Shown: positions 1 through 9,024, counted from the stretch's first letter. The stretch: 55,549 nucleotides of DNA from Tissierellales bacterium (GCA_025210965.1 JAOAQY010000103.1:1-55549), one strand, 5' to 3'. Program-made: numbers and translations. Notes: generated by a model from the letters alone, not told the origin.

Positions 1-467
1 CCTTCTATTACTGTGTATAATGCCCAAAGAAGTACTGCTGATTGCTGATACATAATGTGTCCAGTAATAAATAATGGACGAACCTTAGTGTACTTTCTAA
101 ATGCAACTAATAAAATGTTCCACGCAAATGCTATAAGCATTACATATCCTACATATTGAAGTGAATTAACTGCATCCAACACTTCTACACCAGATGTCTG
201 TCCAAAGTAAGGGTCTATTACAAATGCTTTAATTCCAAACTTTTCTGTCAATGCATTGATGATTGGCGCAAACGTCTTAACCAATCCACCTGTACCAACC
301 TGTAAAATTTTGAATCCAACAAATGCTTTAATAAATCCTGCAAGTGCCTCGTAAAGCTTCTTCCCCATCAATAGGTAACCGATTAATACAACTGTACCAA
401 GTAACAATGGTGCCTGTCCTAGGAACTTATTAACAAATTCCATAAAAAAGTTCATAAATAAATTCAA
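1..467 (-). CDS. ulaA: PTS ascorbate-type transporter EIIC, N-terminal part
   Basis: Membrane permease (EIIC) of the L-ascorbate/UlaA-SgaT phosphotransferase family, which imports and phosphorylates its sugar acid with separate IIA and IIB proteins. The 155 visible codons are hydrophobic and match the UlaA N-terminus as I know it: an early APLLLG motif, a membrane segment ending in GYLLMGKK, and the conserved TGHIMYQQ motif near residue 138. The gene continues beyond the window start, so the C-terminal two thirds are not seen. I chose the TTG start at 467 because AGGAGG lies seven bases upstream; an ATG four codons later is the alternative. The substrate is inferred from the family; IIA/IIB and a catabolic operon would lie further left. 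Confidence 0.85.
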   Translation of the reverse strand, partial: MNLFMNFFMEFVNKFLGQAPLLLGTVVLIGYLLMGKKLYEALAGFIKAFVGFKILQVGTGGLVKTFAPIINALTEKFGIKAFVIDPYFGQTSGVEVLDAVNSLQYVGYVMLIAFAWNILLVAFRKYTKVRPLFITGHIMYQQSAVLLWALYTVIE

Positions 468-827
468 AATAACTCCTCCTTAACGTTTTCCCCCAAATTT
501 GTCATTATAATAGCGCTATGAAACGGGTTTCCCACTCTCTAAAAAATTTAATTTTGCAAAAACTGTCTTTATTAAATTGCCTAAAGACAGTTTTCCCAGA
601 TGCAAAACTCCATTTCGTTCATAAAAATATTTCAGAATCGACTCATTTGAGTTGTTAATGAGATTATAACACCCAAGTGAACATTTTACCATAGTATTTT
701 ATATTTTTGCACATTTGTGCACGTTTTTTTATTGACAAACATAACTATATTTAATTTCAAAAAAGATAAAAGAACAGACAATGCCTATCTTTCAAAGATT
801 AACAACGTCTGTTCTTAATTAATGCTA
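468..827 (-). promoter_or_regulatory. ulaA leader: extended -10 promoter, small palindrome and 12-bp hairpin
   Basis: This 360-bp gene-free stretch holds the control region of the PTS gene. Reading the minus strand, an extended -10 (TGtTATAAT) lies at 663-671 with no good -35. An ACTCA-TT-TGAGT palindrome (641-652) sits around the predicted start point. A perfect 12-bp inverted repeat (559-570 with 583-594, AAAACTGTCTTT arms) follows in the roughly 190-nt leader and ends in a short U run. It could be an intrinsic terminator/antiterminator or an operator. Co-regulation of this PTS family by PRD-type or DeoR-type regulators is known; which applies here is not visible. Confidence 0.5.
768..819 (-). 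terminator. Terminator after the 828-1400 gene
   Basis: On the minus strand, AAGAACAGAC (808-817) pairs with GTCTGTTCTT (770-779), with a smaller ATCTTT/AAAGAT hairpin in the loop, followed by a T-rich run (TTATCTTTTTT). It lies directly after the stop of the hypothetical gene. Confidence 0.7.
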
Positions 828-1400
828 TTACTCACCTGTATTAGAATCCATATTAGTATCTATTTTCTCTTGCTCATCCATTTTCCAATTTTCTAATTTT
901 TCCATGACCAAATCATAAGTTCTATTCGATAGTTCAGGTAATTCTCCGCCAAAAGCATCTCTCGCCTGCTCAAATCCTTCCTCAATAGCATCTTTTAACA
1001 AATCAAACTTTTCTTTGTCTCCTCCGCTAATAGCTTTTGCAAAATCAACGATTCTATCACTCACAGCCTCTGCGCTATATTCTCCTCCTTCTTCTATCGC
1101 TTCTTTTGCCTTCGCCCTAGTTTCATCATCTATTTTTATTTCTAATTCTTTTTCCTGCTCTAGTCGCTTAAAACTAAGACCTTGCTTTCTAAGTAACTCC
1201 TCAACAATGTTTCGCAAATTTTGATAAGCCCTATCACTCTTCTCTTTTAACTTCTCAATAGTGACTTTGTCGTAAATAACTTTGTCGTCATTGTCCTTAT
1301 CAGTTTTCTTTGAAATCTTATTTCCTGCACGTTTTAATTCATTTCCCATTTTCGAATCAACAGGATTTATTATATTCTTCTCAGGTATTTTAAGTGACAT
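828..1400 (-). CDS. Conserved helical hypothetical protein (190 aa)
   Basis: A soluble, charged, mostly helical protein with no signal peptide or membrane segment. Residues 1-60 look disordered and rich in Lys/Asp; residues 60-100 are helical or coiled. Residues 105-175 form a compact domain with the pattern EYSAEAVSDRIVDFAKAISGGD, then an aromatic/glycine segment (GFEQARDAFGGELPELS). This resembles a domain I recall in small hypothetical proteins of many motile bacteria, sometimes encoded near flagellar genes, but I cannot assign a function. It has its own terminator and is not clearly in an operon. The ATG start has an AGGAGG-like site upstream (1408-1414). Confidence 0.7.
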   Translation of the reverse strand: MSLKIPEKNIINPVDSKMGNELKRAGNKISKKTDKDNDDKVIYDKVTIEKLKEKSDRAYQNLRNIVEELLRKQGLSFKRLEQEKELEIKIDDETRAKAKEAIEEGGEYSAEAVSDRIVDFAKAISGGDKEKFDLLKDAIEEGFEQARDAFGGELPELSNRTYDLVMEKLENWKMDEQEKIDTNMDSNTGE

Positions 1401-1462
1401 ATTGCTCCCTCCTTATACAGTTTATTTACCCAATTATCCCGAATACATCGAAGTAAAATAAA

Positions 1463-1500
1463 AAAAGCTATCAAAATAATAAAATATTTTGATAGCTTTT
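1463..1500 (-). terminator. Terminator after the aminotransferase gene
   Basis: A 16-bp perfect stem (1463-1478 with 1485-1500, AAAAGCTATCAAAATA arms) and a six-base loop are followed on the minus strand by seven T residues. It lies about 100 bases after the aminotransferase stop; the AT-rich stem also has some T on the other side. Confidence 0.85.
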
Positions 1501-1596
1501 CATATCAATATTTACTTTTATATGCATCAGCTTTTTAATAATGTTTTATAAATCAACTCTACAACTTATATTAGACAAAATGTCTAGCATTTTTTT

Positions 1597-2781
1597 CTAT
1601 AAATTATAGTCTTTTGCTAATTCTTCAAACGCCTTCATAGATCTTTCAATCATATCCATTTCCACACAATAAGACATTCTAAAGTATCCAGGGCATCCAA
1701 ATCCACTACCAGGAACTAATAGTAAATTATGTTCTACTGCTTTTTTTATAAATGCTACATCATCATCTTCTAATGCCTTAGGGAATAAGTAAAATGCTCC
1801 TTCTGGTTTTACTATTTCAAATCCCATTTTTGTCAAATTATCATATAAATAATCTCTTCTCTTCTTATACGCTTCTACATCTACTTTAGCATCTACTGCA
1901 TCTCCTACAACTTTTTGGAACAATCCTGGTGCATTAACAAAACCAAGTGTTCTATTGCAAAAGCTAAGTGCAAGCATAAATTTATCTACATCTTTAATTT
2001 GTGGACTAGCTGCAATATAACCTATACGCTCTCCTGCAAGTCCCAATGACTTACTAAATGAATTGATTATGATAGCATTTTCAAAATAATTCATAAGATT
2101 TGGCATTTCTGCATTATCATAAAGTATAGCAGAATATGGCTGGTCTGAAATAACAAATATAGTTATTCCAAGTTCCTTCTCTTTTCTCTCAATAATTTCT
2201 GCCATTTTCTTAAGATCTGAATCACTATATATAACTCCTGTAGGGTTATTTGGTATATTAACTATAACTGCTTTAGTTTTTGAATTAATTCCTGCCTCAA
2301 AAGCTTCTAAATTTGGTCCAAATGTTTCAGTATTAGCTGGCATAACAACTGCTTTTCCACCATGATTTGAAGCATAGAAGTTATATTCAACAAAATATGG
2401 TGCAAATATAATCACTTCTTCATCAGGATTCAGCAATGCTTTCATTGTAACATTTAGTCCTCCTGCAGCACCAACTGTCATAATTACGTTTTCTGATCCT
2501 AACTTAACCTTCGAAGTCTTATTTATATCATCTGCCATTTGTTTTCTAACTTCTGGATATCCTGCATTGTTCATATATCTATGTAAACCTCTATATTCTC
2601 CATCTACATATTTTTTGAGTGCATCCTGTACTTCTTTTGGTGGCTCTGCATATGGATTTCCTAAACTATAGTCGTAAACATTCTCAGCACCGTATTTTTC
2701 TGCTAATTTAGCACCTTGCTCAAACATAGCTCTAATCCATGATGAATGACTTAAACTTTCCATAATTTTTTCTGAAAACAT
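1597..2781 (-). CDS. Class I/II pyridoxal-phosphate aminotransferase (AspC-like)
   Basis: Fold-type I PLP enzyme of the aspartate aminotransferase family, transferring an amino group from an amino acid (probably aspartate or an aromatic) to 2-oxoglutarate. The PLP lysine is in SFSKSLGLAGERIGY, and the NNPTG substrate motif (VNIPNNPTGVIYS) and a C-terminal FRMSYC segment carrying the carboxylate-binding Arg are present. The length (394 aa) is normal. The frame extends six codons upstream to a TTG, but the ATG at 2781 is preferred because GAGGGAG precedes it at proper spacing. The gene is monocistronic, with its own promoter and terminator. The exact substrate cannot be told from sequence. Confidence 0.9.
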   Translation of the reverse strand: MFSEKIMESLSHSSWIRAMFEQGAKLAEKYGAENVYDYSLGNPYAEPPKEVQDALKKYVDGEYRGLHRYMNNAGYPEVRKQMADDINKTSKVKLGSENVIMTVGAAGGLNVTMKALLNPDEEVIIFAPYFVEYNFYASNHGGKAVVMPANTETFGPNLEAFEAGINSKTKAVIVNIPNNPTGVIYSDSDLKKMAEIIERKEKELGITIFVISDQPYSAILYDNAEMPNLMNYFENAIIINSFSKSLGLAGERIGYIAASPQIKDVDKFMLALSFCNRTLGFVNAPGLFQKVVGDAVDAKVDVEAYKKRRDYLYDNLTKMGFEIVKPEGAFYLFPKALEDDDVAFIKKAVEHNLLLVPGSGFGCPGYFRMSYCVEMDMIERSMKAFEELAKDYNL

Positions 2782-2824
2782 AATTCCACTCCCTCTCAAA
2801 TTTTTGTATTAAACCTCTATAACT

Positions 2825-2853
2825 ATTGTACACAACTTTCAACTTTTTTGTAA
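2825..2853 (-). promoter_or_regulatory. Sigma-A promoter for the aminotransferase
   Basis: TTACAA (2848-2853) and TACAAT (2825-2830) are separated by 17 bases on the minus strand, about 45 bases before the chosen start codon. Confidence 0.65.
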
Positions 2854-2930
2854 GCCTTAAATTTTTTTGTAATTATATATACAATTTAGCATACTTCAAT
2901 GATTATTATATACTAAAGCTAATTAATTAG

Positions 2931-3473
2931 CTATTTTTGACAAAATTTTATCTTTCTAATTGGAATATATCTTAGTTCTCCCTCTAATCTTTTACTTTCA
3001 AACACTACTAGATTTCTTACATCTAAAGGCATTTTCAATAGTTCAAACTGCTCGGCCATAACTTCTATATCTTCACTTTTCATTTTTACATTTCGAGCAA
3101 TAGTCATATGAGGTGTATATTCTAATGGGTATTCAAATTTTAAAACGTTTAACTCATTTGCTAAATCAGCATATAATTCTTGTAATTTATTCATTTCATC
3201 TAAAACCTTAATCCAAAGTATCTTTTTGTTTTTCTTTTCAAAGTATCCTAATTTGCCAACATTTATTTCAAATTCAGATTTTTGTTTTGCCACGCTTTGG
3301 CAAACTTCAAATACTTTTTCCAACTTATCATCGTCTATATTCCCTAAAAAATTCAATGTTATATGATAGTTTTCCCTAGGATATACTTTGCCTTCAATAC
3401 TCAATTTCGCTACTGTATTTCCAATGCTATATCTTATATCATTTGTAATTTCTAAGCCAATAAATATTCTCAA
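2931..3473 (-). CDS. thpR: RNA 2',3'-cyclic phosphodiesterase (LigT/ThpR)
   Basis: A 2H phosphoesterase that opens 2',3'-cyclic phosphate ends of RNA and, in some bacteria, joins tRNA halves in vitro. Both catalytic HxT motifs are present: HITL near residue 38 and HMTI near residue 124, about 85 residues apart as expected. The 180-aa length is typical. The N-terminus (MRIFIGLEI) fits the usual first strand. The stop codon lies inside a 16-bp perfect palindrome (2917-2932, AGCTAATT arms), which lacks a U run and so is only a weak terminator candidate. No operon partner. Confidence 0.9.
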   Translation of the reverse strand: MRIFIGLEITNDIRYSIGNTVAKLSIEGKVYPRENYHITLNFLGNIDDDKLEKVFEVCQSVAKQKSEFEINVGKLGYFEKKNKKILWIKVLDEMNKLQELYADLANELNVLKFEYPLEYTPHMTIARNVKMKSEDIEVMAEQFELLKMPLDVRNLVVFESKRLEGELRYIPIRKIKFCQK

Positions 3474-3641
3474 TATTTCACCATCCCTCTTAGCTTTTGT
3501 AATCTACACTAATTATAATCTAAAATCATGATTTTTCCAAATGCATATATCGATAAATTATTTGACTCAAAATCTATTTTTTATAACACAAATAAATAGA
3601 TTTGATATTTTTCAATTTTTCTGTCTTTTTCAACATTTTAC

Positions 3642-3746
3642 TTGTTTTTTCATTTTTTAGAGAGTATACTATAATTGTTAAGAATATAACACTCGTGGTT
3701 ATTTTTAATATTGGGGTTATTTTTCTAGAATTGATGGCCATCAATT
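3642..3746 (+). promoter_or_regulatory. Promoter and 18-bp palindrome upstream of the alanine symporter
   Basis: TTGTTT (3642-3647), 17 bases, then TATACT (3665-3670) make a sigma-A promoter. About 55 bases downstream of the predicted start point lies a perfect 18-bp palindrome, AATTGATGGCCATCAATT (3729-3746), in the untranslated leader. It is probably a repressor or activator site; the protein that binds is unknown. The rest of the 3474-3798 gap is featureless AT-rich sequence. Confidence 0.55.
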
Positions 3747-3798
3747 TACAAGCAATTTTACAAAATTTATATTTCTAGTCATTTAAAGGGGGATTATC

Positions 3799-5184
3799 AT
3801 GGAGTCATTCAAACAATTTTTAGATGTAGCAAATGGTTTTTTATGGGGACCTGTAATGTTGGTTCTTTTACTCGGTACAGGAATTATGTTTACACTCAGA
3901 TTACGATTTATTCAAATTACTAAATTAAAATTAGCTTTTAAAAATATTTTTAAGAAAAGTCATGATAGTGGTGATGAACATGAAGGTGAGGGTTTAAGTC
4001 CATTTCAATCTCTTACCACTGCAATAGCAGCTCAAGTTGGTACTGGTAACTTAGCTGGTGTTGCCACTGCATTGGTATCTGGAGGTCCGGGAGCCGTATT
4101 TTGGATGTGGATTAGTGGATTCTTTGGAATGGGTACTATATGTGCAGAAGCAATTCTTGGTCAATTATTTAGAGAGTCTAAAGATGGAAAAATGGTCGGT
4201 GGACCAGCTTACTACATTAGCAAAGGTTTGAACAATAAATTCTTAGCCGGTTTCTTTTCGATTTCAATAATATTTGCACTAGGTTTTATGGGAAATATAG
4301 TACAATCTAACTCAATAGGGAAAGCGATTTCTACTGTAGCTCCTTCAATACCACCTTTTATAGTAGGTCTCACGCTAGCTTTACTAGCCGCATTGATTTT
4401 ATTCGGTGGTGTATCTAGAATTGGTTCATTTACAGAAAAAGTTGTCCCTGTTATGGCTATAGTTTATATTATAGGAGCTCTTGTGGTTTGCGTTCTAAAT
4501 GCAGATATGATTGGTCCTGCTTTCAAAATGATTTTTGTGGGAGCTTTCAACCCTAGAGCAGCTACTGGTGGTCTCATTGGTGCTACATTTAAAGAAGCTT
4601 TTAGATATGGTATCGCTAGAGGTATTTTCTCAAATGAAGCTGGTATGGGTTCTTCTCCTCATGCACACGCTATCGCTAAAGTAAAACATCCTGTTGACCA
4701 AGGTCTTTTGGCTATACTAGGTGTTATAGTTGATACCGGTATTGTTTGTACATTAACTGCTCTAGTAATACTTACTACTGGACAGCTAGGTTCAGGTTTT
4801 ACAGCTGCTGAATTGACTCAAGCAGGTTTTGCGCAAGGTCTTAGCTCTATAAGCCCAACTGCCGGTTCTTGGGTAATAGCAATTTGCCTATTCTTCTTTG
4901 CATTCTCAACTATAATCAGTTGGTGTTTCTTCGGAGCTCAAAATATAACATACTTATTCGGTTCTGATAAAGTAAAATATTACCATATAGTCGTTCTAGC
5001 TTGTATAGTTGCTGGCCCATTATTCACAGATGTAAATTTGGTTTGGAGTTGTGCCGACTTCTTCAATGCTATAATGGTTATTCCTAACCTTATAGGTTTG
5101 ATAGGTCTTGCCAACTTAGTTGTAAAAGCTGTTAACGAATATGACACTTTACAACATACTCATGACAAAAATGAGACTGCATAG
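3799..5184 (+). CDS. Sodium:alanine/glycine symporter (AGCS family)
   Basis: Cation-coupled amino-acid carrier in the cytoplasmic membrane. About eleven hydrophobic segments span residues 15-440. The family signature lies near residues 75-110 (QVGTGNLAGVATAL followed by GGPGAVFWMW), and a second conserved block, GIFSNEAGMGSSPHAHA, near residues 275-290. The length (461 aa) is normal. The ATG start has AAAGGGGG upstream. It stands alone between a promoter with a palindromic leader site and a terminator. Alanine or glycine is the family substrate; which one is not visible. Confidence 0.93.
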   Translation: MESFKQFLDVANGFLWGPVMLVLLLGTGIMFTLRLRFIQITKLKLAFKNIFKKSHDSGDEHEGEGLSPFQSLTTAIAAQVGTGNLAGVATALVSGGPGAVFWMWISGFFGMGTICAEAILGQLFRESKDGKMVGGPAYYISKGLNNKFLAGFFSISIIFALGFMGNIVQSNSIGKAISTVAPSIPPFIVGLTLALLAALILFGGVSRIGSFTEKVVPVMAIVYIIGALVVCVLNADMIGPAFKMIFVGAFNPRAATGGLIGATFKEAFRYGIARGIFSNEAGMGSSPHAHAIAKVKHPVDQGLLAILGVIVDTGIVCTLTALVILTTGQLGSGFTAAELTQAGFAQGLSSISPTAGSWVIAICLFFFAFSTIISWCFFGAQNITYLFGSDKVKYYHIVVLACIVAGPLFTDVNLVWSCADFFNAIMVIPNLIGLIGLANLVVKAVNEYDTLQHTHDKNETA

Positions 5185-5217
5185 TTTGCATTATAATATT
5201 TAGTATATTCAAACAAC

Positions 5218-5262
5218 AAGAGAGTTACTACAAGTACATTTGTTTTGTAGCAACTCTCTTTA
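5218..5262 (+). terminator. Terminator after the alanine symporter
   Basis: A 16-bp stem with one mismatch (5218-5233 with 5245-5260) is followed by a short T run. It probably also ends transcripts from the convergent thiamine operon, which has only a hairpin without U run at 5356-5383. Confidence 0.75.
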
Positions 5263-5409
5263 TTAGTACAAAATATTATATCAAAAATAAATATTGATAT
5301 TCTCTACTAATTTATAATCATATTTTTATACTCTCAATACTTTTAAACGACTACTAGGCGAAAATCATAGGTATTTTACGCCTTTAAGTTATAAATTATA
5401 GTGTCTATT

Positions 5410-6828
5410 TTATCTGCTAAAGTGATTAAGCGGTCCACTCCCACAGCCTAAATTCATTTGATCTTCAAGCGCTCTTGTTAAATACGACTTTGCTTCTACA
5501 ACACTTTCTTTTACAGTCAATCCTTTAGCTAAACCACTAGCTATAGCTGATGATAGTGTACATCCAGTACCATGCGTATTATTGTTCTTTATACGCCTTC
5601 CTTCAATCCAGTCTATACTTCCATCTTTATACAATAAATCATTAGCATTCTTTTCTAAATGGCCACCTTTTATCAATACATATCCACTATAATAGTTAGA
5701 AATAGCTTTAGCCGCTTCTATCATATCATCTTCACTCAATATGCTTCTACCACTTAATATTTCCGCCTCTGATAGGTTCGGAGTAATTATAGATGCCATA
5801 GGAATGAGATACTTTTTGAGCGCTTCCACAGCTTCATCCCTTAATAGTTTAGAACCACTTGTTGCAACCATAACTGGATCTAATACAATATACTTTGGAT
5901 TATAGATTTCAAGCCCTTTCGCTATAGTTTCTATAATATCAACTGACGAAACCATACCAATTTTGACTGCATCTGGCATAATATCTTCAAAAATACATTT
6001 CATCTGATTAGAAACAAATTCCGCAGAACAATCCTCTATTCCATATACCCCAGTAGTATTTTGAGCTGTAAGTGCCGTGATAACGCTCATAGCATAGCAT
6101 CCACAAGCTGACATTGCCTTTAAATCGGCTTGTATTCCTGCACCGCCACTGCAATCTGAACCCGCTATAGTAAGTGTCTTAGGCACATTATCTTGTAATA
6201 TCTGCTTAGTTCTTATTTTTAAATCCTGTGTTGCTTTTACTATATTCTCTTTTGCTAGTATTGCTGATATGACTGCCACACCAACAAGTCCTAAACCTTG
6301 TAATTCGAGAATATTTTCTTCGTTTATACCACCAATTGCTATAACCGGTATATCCACAGCTTCGCATATTTTCTTTACTTCACTTTGGTCTACTAGTATA
6401 GCATCGCTCTTACTTCCAGTACTAAATACTGCACCTACACCAAGATAATCCGCTCCATCTTGCTCTGCTTTTATAGCTTCTTTCGCTGTTCCAACTGAAA
6501 CTCCTAATATTTTGTCATTTCCTATCCTTTTTCTAACTTCAGATGCAGGTAAATCACCTTGTCCTATATGAATTCCATCAGCATTTGACTCAATTGCTAT
6601 TTCAAGATTATCATTAACTACAAACGGTATATCATACTTTTCAGCTAATTGCTTCATTTCGATAGCTCTCTTCAAAAACAAATCATATTCTATGTTTTTT
6701 TCTCTGATCTGTAGAAATGTAACACCCGCTTTTAGGCTCTCTTCTATTTTCTCTAAAAATGCATTTTCTTCATGCCAGCGTCTATCTGTTACCAAATACA
6801 AATTTAAACTCTTTCTATCTAACATCAT
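5410..6828 (-). CDS. thiE/thiD: Bifunctional thiamine-phosphate synthase / HMP(-P) kinase (ThiE-ThiD fusion)
   Basis: A natural fusion. Residues 1-205 are ThiE, which couples HMP-diphosphate and thiazole phosphate to thiamine phosphate: LYLVTDRRW, LQIREKN, VNDNLEIA, DGIHIGQGD and VIAIGGIN motifs. Residues 215-472 are ThiD, which phosphorylates hydroxymethylpyrimidine twice: TIAGSDCSGGAGIQADLK, VLDPVMVATSG and the NTHGTGCTLSSAIA nucleotide motif. The two enzymes act consecutively, so the fusion joins pyrimidine activation to coupling. The gene overlaps thiM by 14 bases and is the last gene of the TPP-controlled operon. No thiC or thiG is nearby, so the operon looks like salvage rather than complete synthesis. 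Confidence 0.95.
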   Translation of the reverse strand: MMLDRKSLNLYLVTDRRWHEENAFLEKIEESLKAGVTFLQIREKNIEYDLFLKRAIEMKQLAEKYDIPFVVNDNLEIAIESNADGIHIGQGDLPASEVRKRIGNDKILGVSVGTAKEAIKAEQDGADYLGVGAVFSTGSKSDAILVDQSEVKKICEAVDIPVIAIGGINEENILELQGLGLVGVAVISAILAKENIVKATQDLKIRTKQILQDNVPKTLTIAGSDCSGGAGIQADLKAMSACGCYAMSVITALTAQNTTGVYGIEDCSAEFVSNQMKCIFEDIMPDAVKIGMVSSVDIIETIAKGLEIYNPKYIVLDPVMVATSGSKLLRDEAVEALKKYLIPMASIITPNLSEAEILSGRSILSEDDMIEAAKAISNYYSGYVLIKGGHLEKNANDLLYKDGSIDWIEGRRIKNNNTHGTGCTLSSAIASGLAKGLTVKESVVEAKSYLTRALEDQMNLGCGSGPLNHFSR

Positions 6829-7639
6829 AACGACCTCTCTTTTCCAACATAGCTACATCAAATTTACTAACTTCATCTATCAAATATCTCTTAAAGCTAG
6901 CTGTTCCTTCATCGTTTTTCTCTATTTTCTCATTTGCAATTTCACCTGCACAACCCATAGTAACAAGACCCAACATTGCAGATTCAAAATAATTTTTTTC
7001 TGAAACAGCTGCGTATACCCCCATCATGCTTCCCGTCATGCAACCAGTTCCTGTGATTTTAGTCATCATTGAGTGCCCATTTTCTATATACGCCACTCTT
7101 TGTCCATCGCTTACACAATCAACTTCACCAGTTATAGCAATAATAGATTCAAATTGCACAGATGCCTTTTTTGCAAAATCTGCTATATAGCTTAAATCTT
7201 TAGCTTTTAATATATCAGCAGATGTAGCATCAACTCCACCTTCATTTTTACAATCCTCATAAAGAGATTTTACTTCCGAAAAATTCCCCTTTATGATGTC
7301 AAATTTAATATTCTCTACGAGTGTCTTTACAGTTTCACTTCTAAGCTTTGAAGCTCCCATTCCAACAGGATCTAATACAACTGGAATTTCAAGTTTATTG
7401 GCTTTTTGACCTGCTAATATCATTGATTTTATAGTTCGTTTATTAAGTGTTCCTACGTTAATGTATAGAGCACTACTTATACTTACTATATCCTCTACCT
7501 CTTCTAACTCATCGGCCATAAGAGGAGCTCCTCCACTTGCAAGTACTATATTAGCACAATCATTTACTGTAACATAATTTGTTATATTGTGGACTAATGG
7601 TGTTTTTGATTCTAAATTCATCAATATCTTCTTTAGCAT
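6815..7639 (-). CDS. thiM: Hydroxyethylthiazole kinase
   Basis: Ribokinase-fold enzyme that phosphorylates the thiazole alcohol salvaged from thiamine breakdown, feeding ThiE. Key segments: PLVHNITNYVTVNDCAN near residue 15, GGAPLM, VLDPVGMGAS near residue 90, NFSEV, and the catalytic/anion-hole ITGTGCM motif near residue 198. The 274-aa length is normal. It sits 17 bases after tenA and overlaps the following thiE/thiD gene. Confidence 0.95.
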   Translation of the reverse strand: MLKKILMNLESKTPLVHNITNYVTVNDCANIVLASGGAPLMADELEEVEDIVSISSALYINVGTLNKRTIKSMILAGQKANKLEIPVVLDPVGMGASKLRSETVKTLVENIKFDIIKGNFSEVKSLYEDCKNEGGVDATSADILKAKDLSYIADFAKKASVQFESIIAITGEVDCVSDGQRVAYIENGHSMMTKITGTGCMTGSMMGVYAAVSEKNYFESAMLGLVTMGCAGEIANEKIEKNDEGTASFKRYLIDEVSKFDVAMLEKRGRYDVR

Positions 7640-7656
7640 ATATACCGCCTACTCTC

Positions 7657-8322
7657 TTATTTTATTTCAAAACTCATATCCCAAAATCCCATTTCATATT
7701 CACATGCTTTTATATATATGTCAATTAACCTCTCTTGCTCTTCTAAAGAAATATCAGCGCAATATCTATCTATTAACTCACATGACTTAATGCTGAAACT
7801 TTCAAATGATTTGCCTGCATATTCATCTATCCAAGGATCATAATAATGTCTCTTGTCATCATTTAATCTCTCGTACTTCAACTGCTTTCCAATATACTCA
7901 TAAGTTAATGTGCACGCAAGGGCAGCTACAAATATTGATTTCATATCATTTTCCTTTGAAAATCCTAGCATGTAATCCAAATAGTCTCTATTGGCCTTTT
8001 CAATTTCCATATTGTCAATCTCATATACATTCAAACCAAAGTCATTCAAATATTTTATGTGCATATTTGTCTCTTCTGACATAACCACACCTATGCAAGT
8101 ATGCAAGAATTGCAAATCTTCTATTGATTCACCAAGAAGAAATGCATATGCGTACACCTTAGCATAATCCTTTAAATAAAGAGTATCTTGTATAAGATAT
8201 TTTCTAAATTTATTTTTGTCTAAGTTTCCATTAGCTAAACCTCTTACAAATGGATGTCTCATATATGATTCATGATATTTTTGTACCCTTTTATCTTGCT
8301 TCAATATTTCTGAAAATCCCAT
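7657..8322 (-). CDS. tenA: Aminopyrimidine aminohydrolase / thiaminase II
   Basis: Heme-oxygenase-fold salvage enzyme that hydrolyses formylaminopyrimidine-type thiamine breakdown products, or thiamine itself, to give HMP. All-helical, 221 aa. The active-site Cys is in the ALACTLTYEYIG helix, and the C-terminal catalytic Glu is in YEMGFWDMSF. The early FVRGLANGNLDKNKFRKYLIQD segment is typical of the family. It lies between thiT and thiM, so uptake, ring salvage and kinase steps are encoded together. Confidence 0.93.
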   Translation of the reverse strand: MGFSEILKQDKRVQKYHESYMRHPFVRGLANGNLDKNKFRKYLIQDTLYLKDYAKVYAYAFLLGESIEDLQFLHTCIGVVMSEETNMHIKYLNDFGLNVYEIDNMEIEKANRDYLDYMLGFSKENDMKSIFVAALACTLTYEYIGKQLKYERLNDDKRHYYDPWIDEYAGKSFESFSIKSCELIDRYCADISLEEQERLIDIYIKACEYEMGFWDMSFEIK

Positions 8323-8339
8323 AGTAAAAAAATCCTCCT

Positions 8340-8936
8340 CTATGCATATTTAAATTGCTTTCTTATGCTATTTAGTGGCATAAATACAAGCACTATGACA
8401 CTAGCTATTACTTCTACTCCATATCCTGATACGTTGTATATAAATGAATATAACCAAGGATTCATTCCTTCTGGTGCAAACTGACTAAAAAACAACACTC
8501 CTGATAACACACTAAATATCATAGAAACAAATCCAGCACTTATTCCCCCTAGAAATAGCTTAAACTTATCATCTACTCCAAATAATGGTGTAAATGCAAT
8601 CACTAGCATCGCTCCATAATAGTCAAGAGGAATTTGAAGTGGATAATATGGCGGAGCTAATACTAGTTTGAGACTAGCTACTATAATAGCGCAAATCACA
8701 CCTTCTCCAGTACCCCCAACAACTGCCAAAATCATTATTGGCAAAACAGACAACAAACTACAACCTCCGCCCTGTGGAAATGGCACCAATTTTATAAAAT
8801 ATAAAACCATCGTAAGCGCTGCAAATATACTTATTCTTGATATTTTTTTCATATCAAATTTTTCTCTTTTTACAAAATTCACACTTATTGTACTCACCAC
8901 CAAAAATAAAACCATACTACTCATTTGTGCTAACAT
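8340..8936 (-). CDS. thiT: Energy-coupled thiamine transporter S-component
   Basis: Membrane substrate-binding subunit of an ECF transporter, needing a shared EcfAA'T module encoded elsewhere. It has about six membrane segments and 198 aa. The ThiT-like substrate loop is visible as PFPQGGGCSLLSVLPI around residues 50-65, and LDYYGAML resembles the conserved LDY segment. The ATG start has AAAGGAGG six bases upstream. The N-terminus has one extra hydrophobic stretch compared with many ThiT proteins. It is the first gene after the TPP riboswitch, which strongly supports thiamine or a precursor as substrate. Confidence 0.85.
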   Translation of the reverse strand: MLAQMSSMVLFLVVSTISVNFVKREKFDMKKISRISIFAALTMVLYFIKLVPFPQGGGCSLLSVLPIMILAVVGGTGEGVICAIIVASLKLVLAPPYYPLQIPLDYYGAMLVIAFTPLFGVDDKFKLFLGGISAGFVSMIFSVLSGVLFFSQFAPEGMNPWLYSFIYNVSGYGVEVIASVIVLVFMPLNSIRKQFKYA

Positions 8937-9024
8937 AAATTTCCTCCTTTAAATATCTAAATCTAGTATGCAATAAGCGTGAAGCACTCACTAAACTCAT
9001 TTTGTAATGTAAAAAAACTCAAAT

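Noticed and set aside
5356-5383. Terminator for the thiamine operon.
   Set aside because: A hairpin with a bulge exists but no U run follows it; the bidirectional terminator at 5218-5260 is more likely.
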